Of a stretch of 64,000 nucleotides of DNA, positions 34,008 to 43,641 are shown one piece after another; within the stretch, counting starts at the first letter, position 1; every line of letters starts with the position of its first letter. The translations under genes and the position numbers were made by a program. Below the pieces are notes generated by a model that worked only from the letters and a program-made list of their open reading frames with translations, did no database searches and had not been told where the DNA came from. Source of the stretch: Thozetella sp. PMI_491 (taxonomy: Eukaryota; Ascomycota; Sordariomycetes; Chaetosphaeriales; Chaetosphaeriaceae); contig MU270026.1 in the NCBI GenBank assembly GCA_021432635.1, positions 1 to 64,000 on the forward strand, in the 5' to 3' direction.

Positions 34008-37000
34008 CTAGATCAAGGTGTCAAGTACCAGTTTGACATCCTCGACTACGGCTAGGTCCTCGAGGAAAGGGACCAAGTCGGCCAACTCGCCATCATGCGC
34101 ATCTGAAAACCAACTGGTAATTGGTATCGCATGATCTGGGTGGAATAGGTAGGCCGCAGGAGAGTTGTCAATGATAATTGTATCCTTCAGGTCCCGACCT
34201 ATCAGGGCCAGATCTTTGACGTAATTTCCGTTGTGGTTAGAGCAACTCTCTCGGAATAGCCGGTGATGGATGGTTTTGTGGATGTCTAGCTGGTCGAGCA
34301 AAGGGTTGCCGTACTGTGGTGAATTAGCCACCCATAACCAAAGAGTTTAGAGGGCACCCCGCTTACCTTGCTGACAGAGGCTGTAAAGACTACTATTTCG
34401 TAGAGGGCTCCTAGCTTCTTCAGGAAATCGTCAACACCTGGTCGCTTTATTACATATACGTTGTGATAGTTTCCCTCGATTTCTACAGGTATGGTGAAGT
34501 CGGCTTGGTGAAGAATCTAGAGCCGTTAGCTAGGGTAGCTGGTGCCCGGAGGCTAGGGTTTCAAACCTTGAAGGAGCTATGTACGAGGGTTTCGTCGAGG
34601 TCCAAAACCAGACATTTCCTGCCCTTAAGCTCCGGTGATTGCGGGGGGAGGAGAGATTTTTGAGGTTCTTCGGTGGGCGGAGTAGGCTCCGCCTCCGCCG
34701 AGATGGGTTCCGGCTGAGGAGGCGGTACCTTGGGTTCTGTTTCACCTGATATGTCCAGTGTCTTTACCTCCTCCACTGGATGGGGTTTCTCCAATATGTC
34801 AGGCGTCTCCTCGTTCAATGGCCCCTTTCTATCCGATGATGTTCGTTGTGGCTTCTCCGGCACCTGCAATCTTCTCCCAGGCGTCGGGACTTTCTCTGCC
34901 GGGGCCGCCTGCTTTTCCTGTTGCCTGGATGTAGCCTTGGCATGGGGCACGGGAGTCACGTTTCTGGGCTGATGCTCCTCATCGCGGGCGGTACAGCAGC
35001 TAAGGAGCCTGATGAGACGAGCCAGGAAGCCAAGCCTTACCCTCGCGAACGTGTCTTGCGAGCGGCCACTTTCCAGAGCCGGTCGGGCCCTTGCATCTTC
35101 CCCTCCAGGCAGGTCGGCACTGAGATGTCCATCGTGACTCGGTTTAGATTGTTCCCAGCTTACAGGCGGCACCTGGAAGTTTGTCGTACTGTTTTCGTAT
35201 GCATCCACCATTCTCCTGTACGTGTCCCGGTCATCCCTAATTAGCTTAATGCCAGGCGTGACAGCCAAATCATTGGCGTGTTCTTCCCACCATGGCTCAA
35301 AGTTTCCTAGGATGTCTTCCCACTCAGCCTCAGTGTGTCTCAGTATTAATGGCCTCAACACATCTTGAGCCCATGAGGAGCTGTCAATGTCGGAAGCTCG
35401 AGGTTCAAGCAGTTCCTTTAGGGCAACCTCCAGCTTGCTAACGCACGATCCGGACGTTGGAAGCTGTAGTAGAAATTCTGAGGAGAAGATCTCAGATAGG
35501 ACCAACTGAGCTTGCTGGTTGGTTTTAGCGTCGGATCGCAACGCAAATGCCTTATCTATAAGTATTCTGAGCGCCGATGGGATCTCTGCAGCAGCCTGTT
35601 GATTAAGTCTCTGGCCAATTTCTGATAGCTGCTTTGACATCTTGACGCAATAGGCCACAGATCGGGATATCGCTGTTATCGTTCCTACGACCTTCATTTC
35701 CCGCTTGTCGATTACCCACGAGCCCGAGTCTCCGCGTTGTAGCTGTCCTATAACTCCAGTCAGGTACAAATAGTAACGGCGACTTGGTGACGAGGCGGAT
35801 ACTTACCGGAGTCGTGAAGCGCCACCATCCACACTTCTGGTGGGGACAAATAGTCCCCAATCAAAAACGAAGGATTATCAGACACCGACCCTTCGACCAT
35901 GCCGCTAACGCCGCTGTATACGAGAACTTGGCGACCACCTGCAGTATAGGTACTATCTTGGACGTATTCCAGCTCGCTGTCAAGTGTGCTGGTGGCTCTA
36001 GTCTTCAAGAAATTGGGGAGAAGCTTCGACTTGCTTACGGGGAGTAAGCGCCAGTCAGTTCCTTCTATGACATTGGAGTCTGGCGTGAATTCTATTCGTT
36101 TGCGTGCTTCCAAGCTGCTAGGGGAGAGGATTGGGACATCGCCATCCCCAAAGCAGTTCTCTGGCTCCTCCAGGATGTGGTCCGGGACTATAACGAGGGC
36201 CGGCTGGGCGTCATCGGCGAAGTCATCATCCACCAAGGTGTCTGCCGGAGAAGACTGCCCAGCTGCGCTGGCCGTTGTGCTGGTGTCGGTATCCTGCTCT
36301 GGGCGGTGGGCTGTGGTAACAATGTAGTAGTCGCTGTCGACGCGGATTAATCCACCCAGAGTAGATAACCACGAGACATTGGCGCTGGTTGTTGTGTTTG
36401 AAGCCGTTGTTTCCATTGCAATTCCGCAGAATGTCGAAAGGGGTTCTGCCGATTTCTGGTGCATGGCGAGCGGGTACAAGTGATATGACTCCAACGACCC
36501 GGAAGCTCTGAAGACCTTGGTTGTTTCGTAGCACAAGCCAAGTCCCATGTACGATTCCCGGTACCTTTTCTGTGACATGATGGCGTGGAAATTGGAGATG
36601 TCGGACTTCTCGACGAGGCCAGTCACGCAGATATATCTCCTCGGGGCCTTGGCGCCGTCATCGATTAAGACGAGTCTGATACTCAGCTCGGGCAACGGCT
36701 TTCCAAAGAGCAACTTTTGGCTCTTCGCACCGTTCAGAAGCCTCGCAAACTTGCCGAGTTGGCCGACGTCGCTTCCCGCCAAAGACACATCTGTCTCCGT
36801 CGCCCGTAGAAGCCGGCTAGATTTGAACCCGAAGCTCCGCACCCTCTCACGCGGACTAAGAGGTATCTCAACCGAGATATTTGGCTGCTTCAGGGGGATT
36901 TCTGGCCCCTTGCCCTTGTCCGCTGGCCTCTGAAGCACTTTGGTCTCTATCAAAGGCTCGCTAGGACTTTTACCTGCAGATTGTGTCTCGCCAGAGTAGC

Positions 37001-37689
37001 CTGTACTGGCGCCATCGGCACCTGGCTTGGGTATTGGCATTGCGGATGCTAGACTCTCCGCTGCCGGTGTGCCGACGCCTTGGGGGCTTGAGGGCTGCGA
37101 ATCTGCAGAAAGATTGTCCGGTGATCCACCCACAAGACTCGATAAGGGCTCTCCGTTCACTTGGACAGCGGGAGGTGTTATATTTGGCTTAGGTGGCGCG
37201 TCGCTAGTGACATCCACCACTTCGCGCGCACTACCAGTGTCAGGCCTGGCAACGGGATCTCCAAGAGGAGGGTCGGTACGTCGTCCCCCATTCACTTTCG
37301 CTTCTTGGGACGGCCGCATATTACTGCCATTTTTGGGAGTTGATAATGTCCCGTTGGCTACCGGCTGTGGATGAGAGGTGGAATTCTGGGTGAAACGCGT
37401 CTTGGTCTGGCTGGAGGTGGGAAGAAGCCTCTTCCAACCATTTCGCGGCCTCTGGCCCTCCTCTATCTTTGGGGTGGGAATGGAATCAACAGAGCCTCTG
37501 GCATTGCAAACGCCGGCCTCGAAGGCGGCGAGGTCGACTTGCTGGGGTATGTTTTTGGCAATGCCGTCGGGCTGCCTCGGAGGTTAGTCCAGGTTTGAAG
37601 CTGGGAAGGATGCGAGGGGGACCCACCTGAGATGGGGGCAGCGAAAGCCGAGGCTCCTCAACCCTCAATTCGCTTGCGCTGGCTGGCAT
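34008..37689 (-). CDS. Trypsin-like (GDSGSW) domain fused to PSR1-type FCP1 phosphatase
   Basis: Minus-strand exons are 37689-37627, 37571-35807, 35747-34567, 34516-34367 and 34313-34008, giving 1154 aa. The N-terminal 200 residues are Pro/Ser-rich and disordered. Residues about 330-640 look like a degenerate trypsin fold: [16 protein letters not shown] (His region), then, created by splicing, [20 protein letters not shown] (Ser in GDSGSW). A helical part and a polar linker follow. After residue 960 comes a complete CTD small phosphatase (NIF/FCP1) domain: [17 protein letters not shown] with both catalytic Asp, then [49 protein letters not shown] and [17 protein letters not shown]. The GDSGSW motif and DLDETLVH lie in one uninterrupted exon frame, so the fusion is not an annotation error. 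Just before the linker, [14 protein letters not shown] resembles the cysteine-rich palmitoylated head of PSR1. Confidence 0.85.
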
Positions 37690-38056
37690 AATATCATATA
37701 TCCAATCGCGTGCCCATAGCTTGTCCCAAGAGCACAAGTTGGCTAGCACAATCGTTCGAGGCGCGTTCGCTCGCGTCGCGGGTGCATGGTGGGAACAAGC
37801 GGGAGAGCGTATCGATGGTGGCGAAGCGACGTCCTCCGAGTGCGGCTGACGCGCTACGCCCGACATGGCGTGCAGCCTCGACCCCACACAGATCCAGTTC
37901 CAAGGTTGATTGGCTAATTTCGCACATCGAGATGCCTGGATCGCCTGCGCAGCTGCGTTGCATTGCAAATGAGCTTCACCCGTTGATCTGCGGTGTTGGT
38001 GGCAAAGGGACGAATCTGTCAACATCTGCAATAAGGCTACCCACGAAAACGCCTCA
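37690..38056. promoter_or_regulatory. Divergent promoter, fusion gene / membrane protein
   Basis: These 367 bases separate the ATG of the phosphatase fusion from the ATG of the divergent membrane-protein gene, so the two promoters must overlap or abut. Open frames cross it, but I see no conserved protein in them. Confidence 0.5.
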
Positions 38057-39365
38057 ATGACGAGCAGCATACATCTCCTGCCAGTTCCTCCATCACACAA
38101 TGAACAGAGGGGATTTAGGGAGACGATCACGCAGGGAATCTGGGGCGATCCGAGCTCCGAGAGCCTACTCCCGTTGCTGGAGAGTTACCTCGACCGGTGT
38201 GACCAAGAGCATCGCATCGTTTCCCAGCGTAGCTCGGACATAAGAAAAAAGCTTGATACAGAGCTAGCTCGGGCCATCAGCGCGGCGAAGGCTCAGCCAG
38301 AAGCCCTCAAAGCGACGTTGATCACCGGGCTGGGGCACGACGCACATGATGTCTATCTAGATATGGCAGTGCGGCTCATGCTCTCAACATTTGTACGGTT
38401 GGCAGACACTAGCATCATTAGCGGAACAATATTCCAGCCAAGATGGAGAGACTCCGAAAGTCTTGTGAGCTTCTTGACCCGCGTCTACCCCCAAACCCAG
38501 AGTCCAATAGCACTTGGACAAGAGAGCGGGCGGGTTCAAATATCAAAGTTTTCTGCCGTAAGTCCCGCCCATGTGCTCTTTCGCCGCCATTTTGTCTTTC
38601 TCCGCCATTTTGTCTTTCTGGGCGCATCATTGAAACAGCTTGCCCAGAATTATTTATCACAATTCGCAGGTGTTGGCATAGAGTGGACCCACCACCTTAG
38701 CGATCATCTCACGCTTCTCAGGGGTGCGACCTGGAAGACGCTCTATTTGTTCCAGCACCCGGCTTTTCTCAAAGTCTCATTAGATACTCTCGCTAGAGAT
38801 AGGATAGACACCACACAGTCACTTCCTGAAGCTTTAGGATTGTGAGTATCCTTTGTCACCGTGTGGTATCCAGCCCAAGCCGGGAGTCTAACAGTCTATT
38901 AGAGGATGTCTCCCTCCGAAGCTACTGCGAGAAACCCTCATGACCTTCAATCTTCTCTTCCCCGAGCCAGGAGATGAGGCTTCGCGGGCTATGCTAGTAG
39001 CAGACTGTTCCAAACACGGGCTAGACCCGTACATCCTGACCCGGGATGAACACTACTACAACGAGCATGAGAACCCAACAGATGCCCTAGACCCTACCGA
39101 TGTGCGAGGGCTATATGAGAAGTACCCATACTGGGGGTATCGGCTTTATGAGCTCTGGAAAGAAGCTGATGACCCGACACCAATCACTAGAATTGAGAGG
39201 TGGACAGAGAGCCGGCGAAATCCACGATTTACTTACTGGTGTACTGCCGTCTCTCTAGTGATTGCGGTCTCGTTCGGGGTGGCAGCGACAATTCTTAGTG
39301 CCTTGCAGTTCTGGACTTCTTACTGCTCGTGGCGGGGGTGTGGAGAACCAGGAATAGGAATATAG
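38057..39365 (+). CDS. C-terminally membrane-anchored protein of unknown function
   Basis: Exons 38057-38557, 38639-38841 and 38903-39365 give 388 aa. The first intron (81 nt) is a multiple of three with no stop, so a retained-intron isoform would be 27 residues longer. I recognise a fungal family of unknown function by SSDIRKKLDTELARAI, YLDMAVRLMLSTFVRLADT, GCLPPKLLRETLMTFNLLFP and YPYWGYRLYELWKEADDPTP. A single strong transmembrane helix (VSLVIAVSFGVAATILSALQ, about residues 350-375) is near the end, so the bulk should be cytosolic and tail-anchored. To my knowledge members often lie in accessory regions. It is divergent from the protease-phosphatase fusion by 367 bases, which hints at a functional pair. 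Confidence 0.75.
38584..38619. repeat. 18-bp perfect tandem duplication in intron
   Basis: Two adjacent identical copies of CCGCCATTTTGTCTTTCT lie in the first intron of the membrane-anchored protein gene. Being 18 bases, the duplication preserves the reading frame of the unspliced transcript. Confidence 0.85.
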
Positions 39366-39487
39366 TAATGGAAGGATAAGATGGTACGAGCTAGACGGTT
39401 GAACAACGCATCATGCCAAAATATATACATCATATACCAAAGTGGCTTCGACTTGCCGTTGCTGCGGTTGTTGCCAAATGAGAATAA

Positions 39488-40540
39488 TTACACCACCTCG
39501 TTGCGGACTTCGAATTCATACTGCTCGCCTCGGTCAAGATACACCACTTTCTTCTGAAGCTCAGCCCTGTTTACCTCATCCTTGAAGTCGGAAAGAGGGG
39601 AAAGGAACGCATCGTAGTCGTCAAAATGGATAGGAATTGTGACGTCTGGCTCAATCAGCTGTATGAGCTGCAATCCTTGCTTGCCATCCATCGTCACCAT
39701 GAGCAGCGGTGGGGTGCTGTTAAGCGTTGTGCCGCCTAGATGGACGAGCATCAAGTCGACCTTGTTGCCCTCTAACCATTGAGGGATTGTCTTCAGTTCG
39801 TCCACGAAGAGCGTGTCTCCGGAGATGTAGATGCGGTATCCCGTCTGTACTGCCTCTGCCCCTTCGCTAGACGCAGAAGACGCATAGCCGAGCTCTAGCA
39901 TCCAGCCGTTAGTTGGCGGGACAGCCCGGAGTATGGCGTTGGCATCGGTGATTGGCACTGGCGGAACGTGCTTCCCCGGCATCCCGGTAACCTTGACAAC
40001 CTTGCTTCCATTGGTGTCGTCCGCACCATCGATATGGAGCATGGCACTTCGAAACACATCTAGTGCCGTTACCGCCATGAAAGGCTCATCTTTGTTGGTT
40101 TTGGACGTCAAGCACTCCTTCGCATGTGGAGTCGTGATGATAGGAAATGTTCGGTTCAGCGATGCCTCAACAAGCTGGTCAAAGTGGTCGGCATGATAGT
40201 GGGACAGGAGGATGCAGTCCAACGGCGGCAGCTCGTGTAAATCTACGGCGGGATTTGTCACGCGTTGAGCCGTCACGCCAGGTCCCAAATGGACATGGTC
40301 ACCGGCGTGTAGAAAGTTGGGGTCCGTGAGGATGCGCAGTCCCTGCCATTCAATTACTGTCGTCGCATTTCCTATGAAATAAATACTGGCGTTTTCCTTC
40401 CCCGTCGAGCCTGTTGGGTGGGCGTGCGACTTGCTCACGGGCAATGCATGCGAGTGGTGCGAGTGGCCGTGGGCCTCTGGGTCCTTGAGGAGTTTCGGTC
40501 GCTTGGACTCCTCGAAGTGAAGATGTGGCACTACAGTCAT
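39488..40540 (-). CDS. Metallo-beta-lactamase-fold hydrolase (UlaG-like)
   Basis: This is a single-exon gene of 350 aa. The N-terminus is His-rich. The MBL core begins at IYFIGNATTVIEWQGLRILT (about residue 54). The metal site LLSHYHADHFD (H-x-H-x-D-H) is at about residue 115. A G-x-x-x-x-I-T-T-P-H block and YRIYISGDTLF (metal-bridging Asp) follow, with VDLMLVHLGG and VTIPIHFDDYDAF supplying the last His. This order fits the UlaG/lactonase-like branch rather than glyoxalase II. Members open lactones or phosphodiesters in the cytosol. No signal peptide. The substrate is unknown; the nearest neighbours give no clue. Confidence 0.87.
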   Translation of the reverse strand: MTVVPHLHFEESKRPKLLKDPEAHGHSHHSHALPVSKSHAHPTGSTGKENASIYFIGNATTVIEWQGLRILTDPNFLHAGDHVHLGPGVTAQRVTNPAVDLHELPPLDCILLSHYHADHFDQLVEASLNRTFPIITTPHAKECLTSKTNKDEPFMAVTALDVFRSAMLHIDGADDTNGSKVVKVTGMPGKHVPPVPITDANAILRAVPPTNGWMLELGYASSASSEGAEAVQTGYRIYISGDTLFVDELKTIPQWLEGNKVDLMLVHLGGTTLNSTPPLLMVTMDGKQGLQLIQLIEPDVTIPIHFDDYDAFLSPLSDFKDEVNRAELQKKVVYLDRGEQYEFEVRNEVV

Positions 40541-42354
40541 GATTTTGGACAGTAATTTTAACCTTAGATATGAATACTACGATAGAAAACTTTCTGGATG
40601 CAGAAACAGGACTTACCTAGAGTAATTATACTCCACAAAGCCACTCGCTCTCCATGCCCCTGCCCTCCTGCTGTGCTAAGGACGTCACAGCCTGCACCAA
40701 TAGCACGTCGCATTTTCCACGTCCAATACAGAGTTCAAGTCGGAATGGATGGTATACAGCATGCCTGGTGTACAGTAAGACCACTGCAGGTCGGCAGCCG
40801 GCGGAAGTGTACGACCCCAGAGTGATCCAGAGAGGCGCCGATATGCATCCGCTGCGCCCCGGTTCTCATTGGCTATTATCCAGCACGAGTGCATGGATTG
40901 GTCTCCAAAGAACGCCATCCTGTCCGTTAATACGTAGCATCGTATGCACTATTTGTTAACGCCGGTTTCACTGCCTAAATTGATCTGCCATGAATTGACG
41001 ACAAAATGACGCATCTGGCTAAAAGAGATTAGTCAGGACACCAAGATAGCTCCTGCGGCAGCGCTATTATGAGGAGACACCAACGTCTATGGCAATATCG
41101 GCATGATGCTGTACGGGTGAGGGGGCCAGGACATGCTGAAAATGAACTACCGCAGTGTTATAGATGAATATTGAGGAAGTAGTAAGGAGTCATTTTTACT
41201 CGTATACTTCTAACGTCACACGGGCAAACACAATATGATGCTCGGCTTGCAGAAAATGACGTCTAAGAAGGGACTGATGGCCGAGACAATAGCCCTGGTA
41301 AAAGTGTACGAAGTATCTTACGTACCTAAGGTATCTACCCTCGTGCGTAGCTGATTAAGGTATCTCGTTGCCACACCCTCATCCCGGGAGAGCTGGTTCA
41401 GACGCGTTAGCACATGGTGAGCACTGAATCAGTATTCTGACAAGGCGGCCAACATCCGCGCGTAATTATGGAGGCGAGGAAACTAGGCAAGGTCGAAGGG
41501 GAGAACTCGTAGTTCACATGCGGGTTACTGCGCCTGAAATGGAGATAGCTCCCTCTCCTTCGCTTCAACCTGATAACTATACAAACAGAATCTAAGGGGG
41601 GTAGACCTCATAAGTCGAGATATAAACTACGGGAGATCTAGTGGCTCTATGGCGATGGCTTTCTATCACTTGACTAAGGATTATCTTCTCGAACATAGAA
41701 CTTATAAAGCAACCCTGGAGTAGTAGCTTGTGACCAGAATCAAAGACATGAGATTAGAATGGCTAATGTCTCGTCCGACTGGCCTGTTGTGGAGTATAAA
41801 GATGTCAGCCCCGTCAACTTCTATAACCGGAGGAGAGAACGCTGCGGAGACGATCGCGGAATGCTTAAGCGTTTCATGTAAGGGTTTCAGCATCTGGTCC
41901 GTGATAATGCTCGCGTTCCATTGAGTCGTGATGCTAGCTCTACAGTCTAAGGCAACAATTCCCGCGGTTACATCTACACGAAGAAAGGTGCCCGGTGAGC
42001 TGCTGTGATAGCATTCAACCTTTCTGGCAAGGCTCATGTTCTGGGTGTTCCTGCTTCATCTGAATCCACCTCGGGACGCTCTAATGATATGCTTGGAGGC
42101 GAGATCGGGTTATTTGAACCTTGTGTTTAAATTTATGCTTAGGCATTCTAAAAATTTTGTGAGACCGCCTAGCCCTCGCTGAGGGTCCCAGAAACAGGAT
42201 CTTCGATGGGAGCTGCAGGGCAAAAGGGGTTTTGTCCCCTTTGGCGAGCTTAGCTTACAGAGATAAACCACGAATATCTAGAGTTATCCACCGTTTGTCT
42301 GAGATGATATACGTCGCGGCCCTTGGTATCCTCGTGTAAAATGCAATTCTGCCA
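40541..42354. other. Intergenic, 1.8 kb without supportable gene
   Basis: The largest non-coding block in the left two thirds. A 111-codon minus frame with ATG at 42037-41702 exists, but it has no motif, intron support or homologue I recognise. No repeats, RNA genes or transposon features were seen. It may contain diverged remnants. Confidence 0.45.
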
Positions 42355-43035
42355 CTAAGCAACCATTACACCCCCTGCCATAGCTGCAACACCGGCCAGT
42401 ATCGCCTTCTGGGTTATCTTAGGAGCCCCCCCTGTTGAGGTTGACACTCCTGTCGTTGTAGGTTCAGCTTGCGGGAGCTTTTCTAGCCCCCCTGTCACCG
42501 TCACCGGTATCAGATAGGGTTTAGTCGAAAAAATCCAGTCGTCGAAGTAGACAGTGCCTTCCACCAGCAACTCTTGGGAGATATGAGACACCAGCGCGCC
42601 TGTACACCTCGCTGCGCCAGTGGTTACCGGGCATGTCAAGGATCCGGTTCTGTATGAAATCAGTCACATGTTGAGGACACGATACTGCGGTCTCAGTGAA
42701 ACTTACGTCGTAGAGAGCCTTGTTAAGGTTTCTGGCCCCTGATGAACAATAGCTGTCGTCTCTTTTGTGACGTGAAGCTCCACGAGGGTTGGCTCGACTG
42801 TCACAGTAGCGGCACCAATCATTGAGCAAGAGTCGTCGGTGAAACCGAAGCCCGGCGCGCATGACAGATAGTATGTCGTCTTTAGGGCGTCTGCAGATAA
42901 GACGGAGGCATATACACTGGGCACGCGCGTGGGATGACGTCCAAGAAATAGATCGATAGTTGTTGTCGCCATAACTGCGGGGGAGACGACAGGGCTAAAG
43001 TCGAAGCCTCCATGTAGAAGAGGAGCCTGCGCCAT
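42355..43035 (-). CDS. Small Ser/Thr-rich protein with hydrophobic tail
   Basis: Exons 43035-42707 and 42649-42355 give 207 aa. The splice joins RLSTTG to SLTCPVTTGAARCTG and retains the frame. YYLSCAPGFGFTDDSC and AATVTVEPTLVEL, with paired cysteines, resemble a common group of fungal cell-wall or GPI-anchored proteins. The C-terminus is a Thr/Ser-rich stretch (EPTTTGVSTSTGG) ending in a hydrophobic run KAILAGVAAMAGGVMVA, as in GPI signals. Unusually the N-terminus MAQAPLLHGGFDF is not a signal peptide. Either an upstream exon is missing from my model or the protein has lost secretion. No function can be assigned. Confidence 0.6.
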
Positions 43036-43641
43036 TGCGGTAGGTAGATTGATAGCTGTCGCAGAGGCGGGTGTGGAGTTGTGATGTTATTTCTTCAATA
43101 GGTGATGTCTGAGCGACGGCGGGTTTGCTACTGCGCGCCTACGGGGCTGTTCTTGGGTTTTGGTGGTTCTTTAGAGCCTTTCGAGCACTCATAATGACCA
43201 AAAGCTAGATGCCCGAAGCTGATTTTGGAGGAATCAGCAAAGGAGGGGGTGAGGCGAGATGCCAAGAGAAGCGAGATGCCAAGAGAAGCGAGATGCCAAG
43301 AGAAGCGAGATGCCAAGAGAAGCGAGATGCCAAGAGAAGCGAGATGCCAAGAGAGGCGCAGGCTTATCTCCTTGGCGTCCTCAGCGCGCGCATGCGAGCT
43401 AAGGTTCTAGAGGGAACTAACAAAGGCGAAGTACGACCGTCAAGAGGTTGATTCAATAGCTCTGGTTTGGCTGGTAACGTAAGGATTGGCGCACAAGAGA
43501 CTCTGATCGCTGGGAGTGATCGTGGGAAAAGAATAACTCAAGATAGTCTACAGCGGATTCCTGATGATGACATACCAGTCCAACTTGGCTAGTTCGTATA
43601 CCTAGATCTCAACCCATCTACCACTGCCAGAGGCAAAGGTA
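43036..43641. other. Intergenic with minisatellite
   Basis: About 600 bases upstream of the small Ser/Thr-rich gene and downstream of GH5. Its only notable content is the 17-bp tandem repeat listed separately. The plus-strand open frames across it are products of the repeat. Confidence 0.6.
43258..43359. repeat. 17-bp minisatellite, six copies
   Basis: The unit GATGCCAAGAGAAGCGA is repeated head to tail five times perfectly from 43258. A sixth copy with an A-to-G change starts at 43343. The period is not a multiple of three, so a frame reading through it cycles through all three phases. There are no spacers, hence it is not a CRISPR array. Confidence 0.95.

Noticed and set aside
41702-42037. 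111-codon minus-strand ORF
   Set aside because: Starts with ATG but has no motif, no neighbour logic and ordinary composition; not supported as a gene.
43258-43359. Possible CRISPR array
   Set aside because: The units abut without spacers, and the genome is fungal.
43209-43451. Open frame coding a repetitive Arg/Glu-rich peptide
   Set aside because: It is produced by the 17-bp minisatellite cycling through three frames; no other coding evidence.
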